64,000 nt of DNA from Paramarasmius palmivorus (taxonomy: Eukaryota > Basidiomycota > Agaricomycetes > Agaricales > Marasmiaceae). Below the pieces are notes generated by a model. The model was not told the DNA's origin. It saw nothing but the letters and a program-made list of their open reading frames with translations, and made no database searches. Below, piece by piece: positions 27,313 through 38,943 of this stretch. Where the stretch lies: assembly GCA_037176845.1 (NCBI GenBank), contig JAYKXP010000002.1, positions 1,086,001-1,150,000 on the forward strand. The letters are read 5' to 3'. Every line of letters starts with the position of its first letter. The first letter of the stretch is position 1. Position numbers and translations under genes: made by a program.

Positions 27313-29837
27313 GACTTGACGTTGGGTACTCGTGATACAGGTGTCCGATATAGCTAGCGAGTGAGGGGGGTTGCCACAATCATTTGTGGGTGCAGTGCGG
27401 TCCAGCTAAGGGTTCAACGTTCAACGTTCAACGTTCAGCAGGTATACTCATTTGTTGGTCATAGCGAAAACGAAAGAAGTTGGAAAGAAGTCAAGCTAGC
27501 CCAGTGAGGTTTCATTGGACGCCATAGGGCGGGGTCGAACAACGTTTGATGACATCCTATAGCGTGCTTAAGTGACTAGTCGGAATTATTCAGACGCCAT
27601 GGGATGGTATAGGACGATATCGGATAGGTGCTGGGGTCGCTGATTGGTAGGTGTATTTGATTTCCTTTCTTGTAGTAAAATCATCGTAGCTAGCACTATA
27701 CAAGTATCGTACATAATTCTAACATACCTTGAAGACACTAACTGCCACCTCCAAATACCCCTTGCGCAGCCTGCCCGATCCCTATGCCCCTAACTGCCTC
27801 TTCTCCCTGCCCTAATTTCCCATCCGATGTCTTCGGCACTGTTTTTGCTGCTAGCGTCCTGGAATCCCTGGGGGTTGTCGTCAGGTTGACAGAGAAATCT
27901 GCCTTCAACGACTCGCGTTCAGTACCCTTAAACCAGTCTCACGACCACCTGCTCTTGATCCAATGTTGAGCCGATGTTGTGACGACGTGTCGAGGACGCT
28001 TTGGACTGCGAGGACGCTGGAAAGCAGAGCGGAAGGGGTTGGAGAAGGAATGGAGCGCGGGAAAGTCAGGGTCTCAGAGACCCTGACGCGCACGGACCAA
28101 CGTCGGGAAACCGGCGGATAGTAGTGACGGCGGTGAGAACAACTTGAAGTTTTTTTCCAAGTTCCCAACGACTACTTACAGGTCAGGCAAATTGAAAGAT
28201 CTAAGGTACACTCAATCTTCTAAAATCCGACGGCATCCTCTATTCACACGATTTTCCCCATAGCGTTCGATGGCACGCACATGTTTTATTTCAGCCATGG
28301 TATCGGAAAATCCATCGAGAATGTGAGTCGTTCGTTCTGCCTACGTTCTGCCTGAGTGATAATCGATAATCCATGCTCTCCGGGTCATAAGAATGTGCAA
28401 GGGTCTCGCATCAATGAACTTAAGTGAGGCCTGAGGTAGTACCGCGAGGGTGCTGGAGGCTGTTGGTCATCTTCAAGAAATATTTGCCACCCAGAGTGAG
28501 GAAAGCCTGAGCGAGAGGAAACCAACTTGGATGTCGACTCGGATTCGGAACCGTGGTCCGGAACCATGCATTTGCACGCGCGGGAGAACCTCGAGCCTGA
28601 CAGCGGGTGTGGAGTGTGAGTACTGTGAGTCTCTTCGAAACCCTGTACATCAATGATCACACAGCGCACAAAGTCCAAACCTCAACGACTACGAGGTCGT
28701 CCAATAGTCGCATTCATACGCATTAGACGATAGAATGGTGACGCCAGACCGCCCAAATACGATACGTTATCGACGTAGAGCTCAAGATGATGACCTCGTG
28801 TTTCATGGATTTTGACAAAAGTACGAACATCGAGAACAGCCTTGAGATCAGGTGTCTGAAATTCGCCGGCAACATAGGATTCTGCGACTAACATGACAAT
28901 CAGGGTCAGTATGTCCCATGAAAGAAAAATTCGGAGCCAAAAGCTCTCATTATTCACTTTGAGACGGCTGGGGTTGAAGTTGTGTTGGACCAGTCGTTCC
29001 AAGGACTAAGTGGCCAAGGTCAATTTCCCGTCGGCCATTGACCACTCCTCGACGGAGAGCCGACAAGACAGCTATATTATATGGTAAGCATTTGTGCGGA
29101 GCAATCTGATTTAGTCGCTGACCGAGGCGAATAAGCCATTTCCAGACGAGGGCTGAGAAGAGTAGGATGAGATAGGAGAGAACGGATGAGATAGCGGCAA
29201 TGTGAAGATTCACTGAAAGTATTTTTTGACAGATGCGAGAACTGTTCAGAACTGTTCCGTGAATCGACACTGGTCTTCGGTATGCCCAAATAAGACCTTG
29301 AATGTTTGAACGTGGTTGCTCAAGTCGTCATGCCAGCTTCAACTTGAGCACTACTGAGGACGGAGAGCCCCCTAAATGTACAGGCGGTTCATCAGACAAA
29401 TTACCAAGTTCCGAAGGGAAAAATCACCTGGATGCTGGAAGAGTGGCTACAGTGGTCTTGCAAACCTAATCTCAAGCACTGGCCTTAGAGTGGCTAGGCC
29501 AAATCAGATGCAGATGGAGCAACAGGGAGTGATTCGAGAATACCGTGGTACAATCGTGGTATGTACATGAACGAACGGAAGATAAGTACCGTGAGAAGCC
29601 GTACACCCAGATTGACGTAACCAGTCACTAATTATAGTCATTCTTCACATGAACTACACTTCGACTTTCCTCTCACTCCCTTCTATTGCCTTCTTCCTGA
29701 TCTGCCTTCAGCATCATCAGATGCAACCAGATTCTTGACACAATGAACTTTACACTTGTTTATCATTGGTAGACTCAAAGGTCTTGTGAGTTCAGGTTGA
29801 GGCTCACTAATCACACCCACTCTTACTTCTGAACGAC
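27313..29837. other. 2.5 kb region without a supported gene
   Basis: Flank between the P450 remnant and the MFS gene. It contains a 7 bp tandem repeat at 27412-27438 and open frames on the minus strand at 28385-28678, 28682-29002 and 28950-29270. The last two have hydrophobic helices (ICQKILSVNLHIAAISSVL, ESFWLRIFLSWDILTLIVM) and might be the remains of a membrane-protein gene, but I recognise no family and cannot join them. The last 250 bp should hold the MFS promoter. Confidence 0.35.
27412..27438. repeat. GTTCAAC tandem repeat, nearly four copies
   Basis: Three perfect GTTCAAC heptamers followed by GTTCAG. Short and isolated. Confidence 0.8.
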
Positions 29838-32038
29838 ATGACAACTCAAATTCAGACGCAGAACCTAGAACCTAGTCCCTCCAACTCGCGAGACGGTTTT
29901 CACGAAAAAGGCACTTCTTTGCCCACGCCTCCTTCGCCACCGCAAAGAGGTCTGCGCTTCTGGCTTGTCATGCTGTCGCTGTTCGTGTCAGTGTTCATGG
30001 TGTGCTTAGAAGCTGTACGTCACAGTTGTCAATTTGAGTGGTTGAGCCAAATCTGACTCAGAGATCAGACTGTTGTTTCTACCGCCCTTCCGACTATCGC
30101 AGATGAGCTTCAACTCTCGCAATTCGTCTGGATTGGATCAATTTATATGCTCGCAAGCGCAGCTGTTCTTCCTCTTTGCGGCGGATTGGCCCAGGTAAGT
30201 TGGTACACATATACACACCTCAATCCAAGCTCAAAATCGTCAAAGGTATTTGGGAGGAAAGCCAGTCACGATTGGGGTCCTTCTGTTGTTTATTGCCGGG
30301 TCTGCTATTGCAGGTGCGGCACACAACCAAGCTACCCTTTTACTAGGCAGAGGTAAGGTAGAGCTGTCTAAGTTGCGACGCGAGGCTCAAAATTCTCCAG
30401 TAATTCAAGGAATGGGAGGCGGTGGTTCACTTGCTTTGTGCACGATTATCATCGCCGATCTCGTTTCGCTCGCTGAACGGGGGGCGTACAACGGGGGTGT
30501 TCTTGGACTGTGATTTTCCGCATTTAGTCCTCTCTCTCATATAATGAATACCGCGTTTTAGTGCATTCTGTATCGGGGGTGGTATAGGGCCCATCATTGG
30601 TGGTTCATTGGCACAACAAGGCCAGTGGCGCTGGATATTTTGTGAGCGGGCCAGTCATGCCTCTCGCCTCATGCTGGACTAACAATTACTCCTGAAGATA
30701 TGAATATACCGATTGCTGCATTCTCTCTTCTCATGATCCTTATAAACCTTCGAGTGCCAAAACCACCAGGATCTGTCAGTGAGAAGCTTAGGAAGATTGA
30801 CTGGGGGTAGGTCGGTATTAACTCAGGATACTATGAAGTGACTTGCTTTTTGGCAGAGGCAACTTCATTATTGTTGGAGGAACAGCTGCTTGCAGCATTG
30901 CTTTGACATGGGGAGGGATTCAATACCCTTGGGATTCGGCGCGAGTTCTCGTGCCGTTAGTCATCGGGCTCACAGCAATCGCGGCCTTCTTTGTCTACGA
31001 AGCCTTTATTCCACTAAATCCCTTGGTAAGGCTTCACTGAAAATTCAGTCTGGAATTCTTTATGCTCACCCGAGACTGATTTCTCGATGTAATAAGATTC
31101 CGTATCATGTAATTGGGAATCGGACCAGTATCAGCGGGTAGGTTACTATGCAATGACATCTTGTACTAAAGAGCTCACTCCACTTCCATCCCAGATTCCT
31201 TCAAGCGTTTGTCCTGTCGATGCCGCATCTCAGTCTGTTATGTGAGCCCTTATGCGGCTTATTTCCTGGATTTCTCTCCTGATAGTTCATTAGATTATCT
31301 TCCGGTCTATTATCAGGCTTGTAAGGACGCGTCGCCTACAGCGTCTGGAGTCGACCTATTCGGTATTGCATTCAGCATTGCTCCGATAACAGATAATCAC
31401 CGGCCTTACGGTCAACAAATTCAAGGTCTATAGGCCACAGCTGATCGCAGGTTGGGTCATACTCGTGATTGGTTCGGGCATCTTGAGTACCGTCGGTGAA
31501 AACACTTCTCGTGGCCTCTCCATTGGGTTCCAAATCATCAATGGCCTTGGAATCGGTTTATTGTACATGAACTTTCATTTTCCTATCCTCGCGCCGTTGC
31601 CTGTCAGCTCAAGTGCTCCCGCCCTTGCCCTCTACAATTATCTGCGAGCGATCGCTCAGGTATGTCACAGCCGACTACCTCAGATAGTGCTTTGACCACC
31701 TCCATTAGACTTGGGGCGTCACCATCGGTAGCAGTGTTCTCCAGAACGAATTGAAACACAGACTACCGGCAACATTCTCGCAAAAGTTTCCAGAAGGCGT
31801 CGCAATTGCATACGCCGTTATTCCGTTGATTCCAGACCTTGAACAACCTCTTAAAGATGAAGTCCGTGCAGCTTTTGCCAAGAGTGTGTCTGTTATCTGG
31901 CTTGTGCACATTGGGCTAGCAGGTGCAGGTCTATTTGCGAGTATGCTCATGCGCGGTCATCCTTTGCACACCGAAACGGATAAGCGTTGGGAGCTGGAGC
32001 GAAGAGATCAAGCCAGCGATGGTGGAAAGGCAACTTGA
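29838..32038 (+). CDS. MFS transporter, drug:H+ antiporter (14-TM, DHA2-like), one apparent frame break
   Basis: Plasma-membrane exporter type. Starts MTTQIQTQNLEPSPS with a hydrophilic head, then TM1 WLVMLSLFVSVFMVCLEA, an intron, and motif C-like TVVSTALPTIADELQLSQ. Next come WIGSIYMLASAAVLPLCGGLAQ, GRVIQGMGGGGS, LAERGAYNGGVLGL, CIGGGIGPIIGGSLAQQGQWRWIF, NIPIAAFSLLMILI, WGGIQYPWDSARV, LPVYYQACKDASPTASGV, and a C-terminal LVHIGLAGAGLFASML. About eight introns. Near 31386-31392 the frame slips by one base between FSIAPI and IITGLTVNKFKVYRPQ. It lies between P450 genes and next to a 2OG oxygenase, consistent with metabolite export or self-protection. Confidence 0.87.
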
Positions 32039-32295
32039 AGCGAAATAAGAAATGCCTGCTGTTTCTTTTTTTACTGTCATTATTTCTACTATGTCTATTT
32101 AATGTTTTGCGCAAACACAACGGATGATGTACGAGCATGGCTTCTGCTCGGGGGCTATTCAAATCAGATCGACATCACTGGGACTTTCTGTCCTGTAAGA
32201 ACTGGTTGAGATCGCCAGGCTACTAGTAGGAACTTTGTTCCAGTCACACGTCGCGAATCAAGAGCTTTGATATATAAATCACTCAGCTATGCGGG

Positions 32296-33679
32296 TCAAT
32301 AGTACATATCCTCTTCATCACTTGCAACTTCTTGCGGGGGCCGCCTCGCGAAAATACAAACTTCACCGTATGTTTTCGCGTTGGACGGCTCATTCCCATA
32401 AGCAATATAATGCGACACTGCGCCGGTAAGTCCGGTACAGTTTGTCACCCACAGCAATAACCTATTGCTTGTTCGGCTAGTAAACTTCTCCATATCTGTG
32501 CATTGATCCTCAATTCCACGCTCCGAGTCCGGGTCCTTGAAGTCCTCGAAAAAGTCCTCGCCAAAAAAGGATTTAGGATAATCAGGATCCTTCTCATCCC
32601 TATAAAGAACACGCAGGTCGGTGTCAAGACCGAGGTCTTTGCAGACACGGTACAACACTGCATCACTTCCTTTTAGGTATTTAGAGAGCTCGGACACTTT
32701 GTAGGTAGCGCTAGACTCTCCGCCACGACTGACAGGATAGCCGTGAGAGAGACCGAAGCACAAGCGTGTTTTTTCATATGGCTTCCCAAAAGTGTTGGAA
32801 TCGTCCAAAAGCTCCTTTAACGCCTCCTTTACGGCGGAGTATTTGGCGATAGATAAATCCGGTACGTCTGACTGTAGATTGGTACCGAAATTGTCAAAAT
32901 AGAGGTTGTAGGTCAACGTGACACGAGCACCGGAAGTAACGGGCTTGACTTCGTGCGTGGTGTCACTGTAGAAAGCGATGTAAGCAACCTCTGGAGACAT
33001 CGGAGTACTTCCAGTGAGAAGTCTGGGAGCGTCAAAGGTCCATCCCTGGCCGTTCTGGGTGAGGATTAGGTTACCACCTTCATGGGCAGTGGGGAAGACG
33101 AGGACCAAGGATCCGAACATGTTTTCGGCACGAGGTGTATCTTTATGCTGTTTGAAGAATGCTCCTTTATCTGAATGAGGTTTGAGACGTGTGTTGATAA
33201 CGGAATTTGTGTGCTTCTCACTATAGACATTGAGTTTGTACGGTTCTGCGCGAATCATACGGCGTAGCGTGCTGTATGTATCCACCAAATCCTGCTGAAT
33301 CCTATACAGAATGCCAGTGGCAGCGAGATCAAAGGGAGTCGAAAATTGAGAAAGCTCAAGCTTGAGAGCCTTTCTGTACGACTCATCCATTACGGACTCC
33401 GTGCCGCGTCCAAATGGGGCCGCCTCGCAAACCGAAATCAACCTATTGAGCTGTTCGTCTGTTGCATCGGCAAGGTTTAAAGTCTCAGCATTCCTGGAAA
33501 AGGTTCGAATGAGGGCTACCACGTACTACTGGAAGGGCAGGACATTACCTTTTTGCGGGGTCGGGTTTATAGTACAGTTCGCAAAACTCGACTGGGACTT
33601 TGACAGTGCCACTGCTGAAGGAGATCCCTTGGATTGCTGACCGAATGCGTTCGATGGCTGGGTGCGATTGTCGAGACAT
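32296..33679 (-). CDS. 2-oxoglutarate/Fe(II) dioxygenase (prolyl-4-hydroxylase-like), 5' part disrupted
   Basis: Fe(II)/2OG oxygenase fold. The long exon (33522 to 32296) has the iron triad as H-x-D in FKQHKDTPR, the distal His in YSDTTHEVKPV and the 2OG-binding Arg in SGARVTLTYNL, spaced as in P4Hc-type enzymes. The start at 33679 reads MSRQSHPAIERIRSAIQ and runs to ELYYKPDPAK. Joining the two parts is a problem: reading across the T-run at 33550-33554 with one base fewer gives GNVLPFQ, then an in-frame TAG at 33526-33528, then YVVALIRTF. A 23-35 nt intron could also explain it but would be unusually short. The gene is therefore nearly complete or freshly inactivated. Substrate unknown. Confidence 0.78.
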
Positions 33680-34064
33680 GATGGAAGAAGCTGAGGTTGT
33701 AGTCAGATAGGGGCCTTTTTATGCCGTGTCATGGAATTTTGAAATTGGATTGTCGCTGCCGCGAGTTGAGTCATGTCGCGATTCTCCAAAACAGACCAGG
33801 AATGGGCTTCGAAAACTATGCATAAGGTGAGTAAAAGCGCAATGAAGGAGAGCAACCGCGGTCGACGTCGGAGTCAAAGACCGTGACAATATGAATCCTT
33901 GTGAAGAAGCCTCAGTGTGGCCACTTCTTTGTCCCTTGTGAACCGCGAGCATGACTGTCCAAGAAAACAGATTCACACGCGCCTCGCTAAGCAAATACTG
34001 TATGATAGGGATGTCCTTGAGTATATAGGGTGGTCGTGGAAGTGTTAGTATGCTACTTGATACT
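33680..34064. other. intergenic region, no gene recognised
   Basis: About 385 bp between the 2OG oxygenase start and the stop of P450 C. It holds the oxygenase promoter. A 91-codon minus-strand frame has no recognisable motif. Confidence 0.35.
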
Positions 34065-36245
34065 TTACGTTCTGGGATTCAGTATAACAGGTAACTGCCC
34101 CTTCGAGAACACAAAGTAATCTTCCAAATCCCCTTCCCACTTAGATTGATCCCATCCATCCTTGAAGCTCATATCAAAGCGTTGCACCAGACTTGCGATA
34201 ACCGCTCTCAGCTCCATCTGGGCTAGCGATTTCCCTACGCAGTTCATTGGTCCCGTGGAGAAAGGTATAAACGCAGCTTGTTCGAGCACCGTTCCCTTCT
34301 CTGTCAACCAACGGTCGGGCCAGAAGCGGTCAGGATCTGGGCTAAAGTAACGTTCGTCTCGGTGAATCGCGTATGGAGGGATATGAACGCCAGTTTCCTC
34401 GGGGACAAATCTGCTAATGAGTCAGAGAGGAAACGTCATACTTACTGAGGAGTACGCACACTGAACCCACTATTACGCCACCACTCCCGCGCTCGGGTGC
34501 TCTTTGGATTGCAGTTGGCACCGGTGGCTGTAGTCGAAGTGTTTCATTGCTAAAAGTTGATTGTTAACGCAAACGCGCACTGTAATTTGGATCAACATAC
34601 ATGACAGCATTCAGCAAGGGAAGCGTTGCCAACTGAGAAACGTCGTCGTGAGGTCGTTTGTCTTCTCCCAAAGGAAAGCGGACATCGATCTCTTCCCGGA
34701 GTCTGTTACTGTATGTGAGCAAAAGAGGCAGTAAGAGCGAATTTTGCGAGTACCTTGTGAAATACGACTTGTCCCTCAGCAGATAGAAAAAAGCACAGCA
34801 CATTGCTGTGGCGGCTGTATCCGATCCTGCGACCACTGCTAAGAGTGCGTCAGAGCCGTAGATCCCGTAGTCGAGCGGCTTCGGATTCGGGTTTCCTTCA
34901 TCGAGCTATTTCGGGTGTTGAGAAGCCAATGCTACGACAGGCAAGGAAACGATCATACCAGATATGTACTCAAGTCTTTACCCGTTATAGATTCTCCACG
35001 CTTGATTCTAGCCACTGACTGGGCCCTAGCAAACTCGATCAGCGTCTGGGAAGTCTGGCCCATCCCAGGCAGTTCGTGCAATACTGAGGCGAGCCAGGGA
35101 ACGTGTTGTGCGTAGGCCAGTACTCTACGTGTCGTCAGAAAGGAGCCGTACGGATGCAGAGACCGTACTAAGTACCTAATCCCGCTTTCCATAAGTTTCC
35201 AGAGACCTTCTTTGTCACCATCGCGCATCAACTCAAAACCGCCTCCAAACCTGATCAAAGATATTGTTATCATGATATTCGCGGAGAGAAAATGTGTTAC
35301 ACATACGCCATGTCACCCATAAAATCATAACTTCCAAAAGTGAGCCTCTTGAAGATACTGAAAATGAAACGACCTCACGCGAAAAACGATATCCATTCTG
35401 CTATATCAGCATCTCCCTTCTTCCTGGCTACCACGTCTAGCCGCTCAACTAGTTGAGCTAGCCTATTGCTCAAAATCGGCTCAAATCCTTTGATGCCTGA
35501 TGTACTAAAGGCCCGGTTCCACGGTTTGCGTCTTTGCAGATGCTCCGCCGTGTCTCTGATGCCAACAAGGGAAGCGTACTTTCTCTTCGGTGAATGTCTT
35601 CCTTCCCAGACTACAAATCTGTCAGCATATATGAAAATGTGCGCAAATTACGTGGACGTACGTGGGCCTTTTCCCATTCCGTTATTACCGAGTACAGGTT
35701 GTATAGCATCCACTTCGCAAAACGATAATTCGTTGGGACCTGGAACATTGTGTTAACGGAGTTGAGGTGATAGGTCAAGAATCCGCTATATCACCAGTTC
35801 TGACAATGGGCCCATAGCGACGGTGCACTTGCAGCACCTTAACGTGCAGCTTGCCTGTGTAAGAGTGATATACACCCCAGAATTTTGTGCACCGCGCCAA
35901 CATAGGTCCAGGATATTTTGCAAGTGGATGGAATGGCGATAATCGGTAGAGAATGACGGAGGTGAACAAGGTAGTGTAGCATATCGTATATCCTATGCAG
36001 ATAGCTAGCAGCCGCGAAGAGCAATGTTGAAGGAGGAGGTAAGATGGTATTGCGGGGAGAATGAGCGCAATACGTCGCACTAAAGATAGATGTGTCTTCT
36101 CGTATCTGTTGAAACATAGATGAAGAGTCTATGGGCAGAGAGTATTTAACCAGTTTTCAATACGGGAACCAGCACCACTCACCAGACCACAAAACACTGT
36201 TGACAAGAGTGCATCTGTCAGGGTTATGCGCGACAAGTCCTTCAT
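34065..36245 (-). CDS. cytochrome P450 monooxygenase C, paralogue of P450 A
   Basis: Starts at 36245 with MKDLSRITLTDALLSTVFCGL; exon 2 begins TLHLCFNRYEKTHL, then a TM and SPFHPLAKYPGPMLARCTKFWGVYHS. Later exons carry the I-helix motif AGSDTAATAMCCAFFYL, HDDVSQLATLPLLNAVMNETLRL with the ExxR, PPVPTAIQRAPERGSGG, HRDERYFSPDPDRFWPDRW, and the heme loop FSTGPMNCVGKSLAQMELR. It stops at 34065 after LPVILNPRT. Exon order, intron positions and sequence mirror P450 A at 24.4-26.6 kb, so the two came from a duplication that now flanks the MFS and oxygenase genes. No internal stop was seen in the exons I read. Confidence 0.9.
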
Positions 36246-36666
36246 GGTGGATGTAAAGCGACCGGTAACTCCTCTTTGATAATATGCCCTAATATAACAA
36301 ATCCACTATTCAATGGGGCCCCTGCCAACTGCTGTTAGCTCAGCGACTAGCACAGAAATGCCAGATGATGTTTCCAGAAAAGGCTGCCTTCTGCGCTCTG
36401 CTTCTTCTCGGATTCCTCGTCGTTCTTCTTGGTTTGTGAAGTATGTGAAATTGATAGTAAAAGATGCTAAAGGAGGTAAAGAGCTCGGTATTGCCTGGTG
36501 CCGCATGCTCGTTGACATGAGAAATGAGTTTGAGAGCAAAGTTGCCTGGGGCTAGCACGGGGTTAAGTAGCGCGAGCGCTTCAGTCATCCTAGGACGCCA
36601 CTCAATGCAATTTTCGCCCTAACCCCAGATAGGTCATAGTAGGATATAAGTATATAACTATCTAAG
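36246..36666. other. intergenic region, no gene recognised
   Basis: About 420 bp between the start of P450 C and the stop of the reductase gene. It holds the P450 C promoter. An 80-codon plus-strand frame at 36313-36555 has no recognisable motif. Confidence 0.35.
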
Positions 36667-38003
36667 TTAGCAAACACGGCCGTCCTGCAACTCCTGTAGG
36701 ATTAGCTCAACCTCATCAGGCAAAGAATCCAGCAGAGGCTTTCTCCGCGTCTCTGTAGGCTCCCATCCTAATCGAGACAGCCGGTCCGATCGAGCAAGCT
36801 CATTTCCACCTAGCAAAGACCTTCCACCTAGCGTATACACTTGAGTTTCTAGACCCACATTTACCGCTCATGATCATTGCCTTACCATGTCCAATTGACG
36901 CCAGAATCTTGTCCGAGTATGGTCGGGTGCCAGGCAATTTTGCTATGCCCCTGTGGTATAGCATCTAATGACATGATGAACTAAGAGAAAACCCGGAGAG
37001 CAGCATGAATCCTTACATCCCCAAACTTTGCCATTACTTCTTTGTGAGGGATGGCTCTTCCCGGACCAGTCGCGAAATCTACATCCTGTCAGATGACTCG
37101 AATTTGAAGCGAATTATGATAGTACCCAACTTACAGAGGTTATCGAGACCCGAACCCACTGTCGCTATCTTCCCGTCTCGAGCAGCGTCCAGTAAAACCA
37201 TGATTGCACTCGACACGTCTTTGACATGGATATTGCTCGTCACATTATGGCCGTTCCCACATGTTCCAACGAATCCTGCTTGTTTGACGAGGTTCATGAA
37301 AAGTCGTAACGCGAGTGTGAGTTTCTGTATGCCTTAACTCGGGCAGATAGGCTTTTCAATATCATCGGCACCGCGGAATTGACGAACCTTCTCCAACACC
37401 ATACACCCAGCCCGGGATTAAGATAACAGTTCGTATAGGATTCTCCATCCTTGTACCTGCTTGAACGATGGGTATGTCGCATTCAAGATGTATGTTCGTC
37501 GGAGGAAGACTGTCGAGTCTGAAGCCAATATCGGAGTACTCGTGGGGCTTGACTCCATCTTCGCCATTGGAGTTATCGCTGATGAGACCTATACCAGAGA
37601 TGTGAATATATAGTGGCGGATCTCCTGGGTGTTGACTAGATCGTTTCTCGAGTCCTGCAAGCACACCTGGTGAACATACCATGAGCTTTTGAAGGCCAAA
37701 AGATCGACGTTTAGGGTTACCTCGAATGGACGGCCAATGGTCTGCATCAGCGCAATTGATCACAATGTCTGAATTGGAAGCTTCCTCCTCAATGAGATCC
37801 TCGTCGTCTAGATCGCCCTCAATGACTTGTAGACACGGGCAGACGCTCTTGAGGTTCGCTTCCTTCTCCGGCGTGATAGCTCGCACAAGTGCCTTGATGT
37901 GGAGCGTTTTGTGGGTCTCGGAACGAGACAGGTCGAATAAGAATTGGGATCCTAGGTATCCAGTAGCACCAAGGATGAAGACATTTCCTAGTCTGGGAGG
38001 CAT
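36667..38003 (-). CDS. NAD(P)-binding Rossmann-fold reductase, extended SDR type
   Basis: Begins MPPRLGNVFILGATGYLGSQFL, with the GxxGxxG dinucleotide loop. DSDIVINCADADHW-type and ISGIGLISD segments follow, then VYGVGEG near the end of the first exon. The second exon holds NLVKQAGFVGTCGNG and HVKDVSSAIMVLLDAARDGK, where extended SDRs line the substrate pocket. After further introns the last exon begins GGNELARSDRLSRLGWEP and ends DEVELILQELQDGRVC. The GATGYLGS start and the RLGWEP near the C-terminus are usual for fungal NAD-dependent epimerase/NmrA-like proteins. It is next to P450 C on the same strand, which suits a reductive step in the same pathway, but this is inference. Confidence 0.75.
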
Positions 38004-38943
38004 TTCGGGGAGGAAGGAACACCGATAAGTATGTGGTCATTTATTTTATTGCTGCACATCGTGGGGTAAATCATTGATACGATTGGCATCACGGGAGAAG
38101 GAGATGAGAGTCGCTCTCTTCAGACGATACTCCTACTAGAGATCCAGCAAACATACAGAATCAGCCATCTGATATGTGCAGCGAGTCTATGAGTTTACTT
38201 ACAAACCGTTGCCTCGAGGTAAGGCACAATACCCTGAGAAATGGCGCCTGCCCGGCCCTGTTTTGATAGGACAGAGATGAATTCATGCATGCTTATGTGC
38301 AAAGTGGAAATGAGGCCCAGCGTTGAGCGCTCCCCCACAAGCGCCCACAAACACGTATTCGCTGGCAATGCAGACGAAAGGCAGGCCGCAGCAGGCTTGC
38401 ACTAGCACCCGTGGACTGCGTTCAATTCGAACCAAGTCTCTTGTATGTAGTAGGTAATTGCCTTGTCAAAAAAGCTGTGGAATTGGCTTGTGAGGCTGCT
38501 ATATGAGGTCAAGACGCCGTGGCCATGAATCGACTTGTGCACTCCAAATTCAGTCGGGATTGTTGTGGATTTTACTTGGTGCTTACTGCGGCACGCTGAC
38601 CATGTTCTTGAAGACGGGTAGCTTCCGAGACCGTGCAAGCCGGAGAAAGTGCGATATCGGATAGGCGGTTGGCTGAAGGAACGGGAAAGTAGAATGGATT
38701 GTAAGAACCTTGCTCATTGTCGTCGTCGTTGTTGGAGAGCTCGTCGCCGAGGCCTGAAGCATTGAGGGTCGTCGCCGTCGGCAACAACGGCGAAATGATT
38801 GCCGGGATCGCGTCCTTGTGCTTGGCAAGCTCAACGCGTCTCACGCTCGACGCCAAGGGAAATGGTGACAAGGCGGTGTTCTCGATGATTATTAGTCGTC
38901 CGCAGCATAGTTTTGCTGTCTCCCTTCTCTCTTCTCTTCTTCC
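38004..38943. other. intergenic region, no gene recognised
   Basis: 940 bp between divergent genes (reductase left, ADAM right). A minus-strand frame of 99 codons at 38572-38871 has no recognisable features. Probably two promoters. Confidence 0.35.

Noticed and set aside
27412..27438. Telomere-like or CRISPR-like repeat
   Set aside because: Only about 3.7 copies of a 7-mer, isolated, with no spacers and no telomere motif.
38572..38871. 99-codon minus-strand frame before the ADAM gene
   Set aside because: No domain, no splice partner, odd composition; probably promoter DNA.
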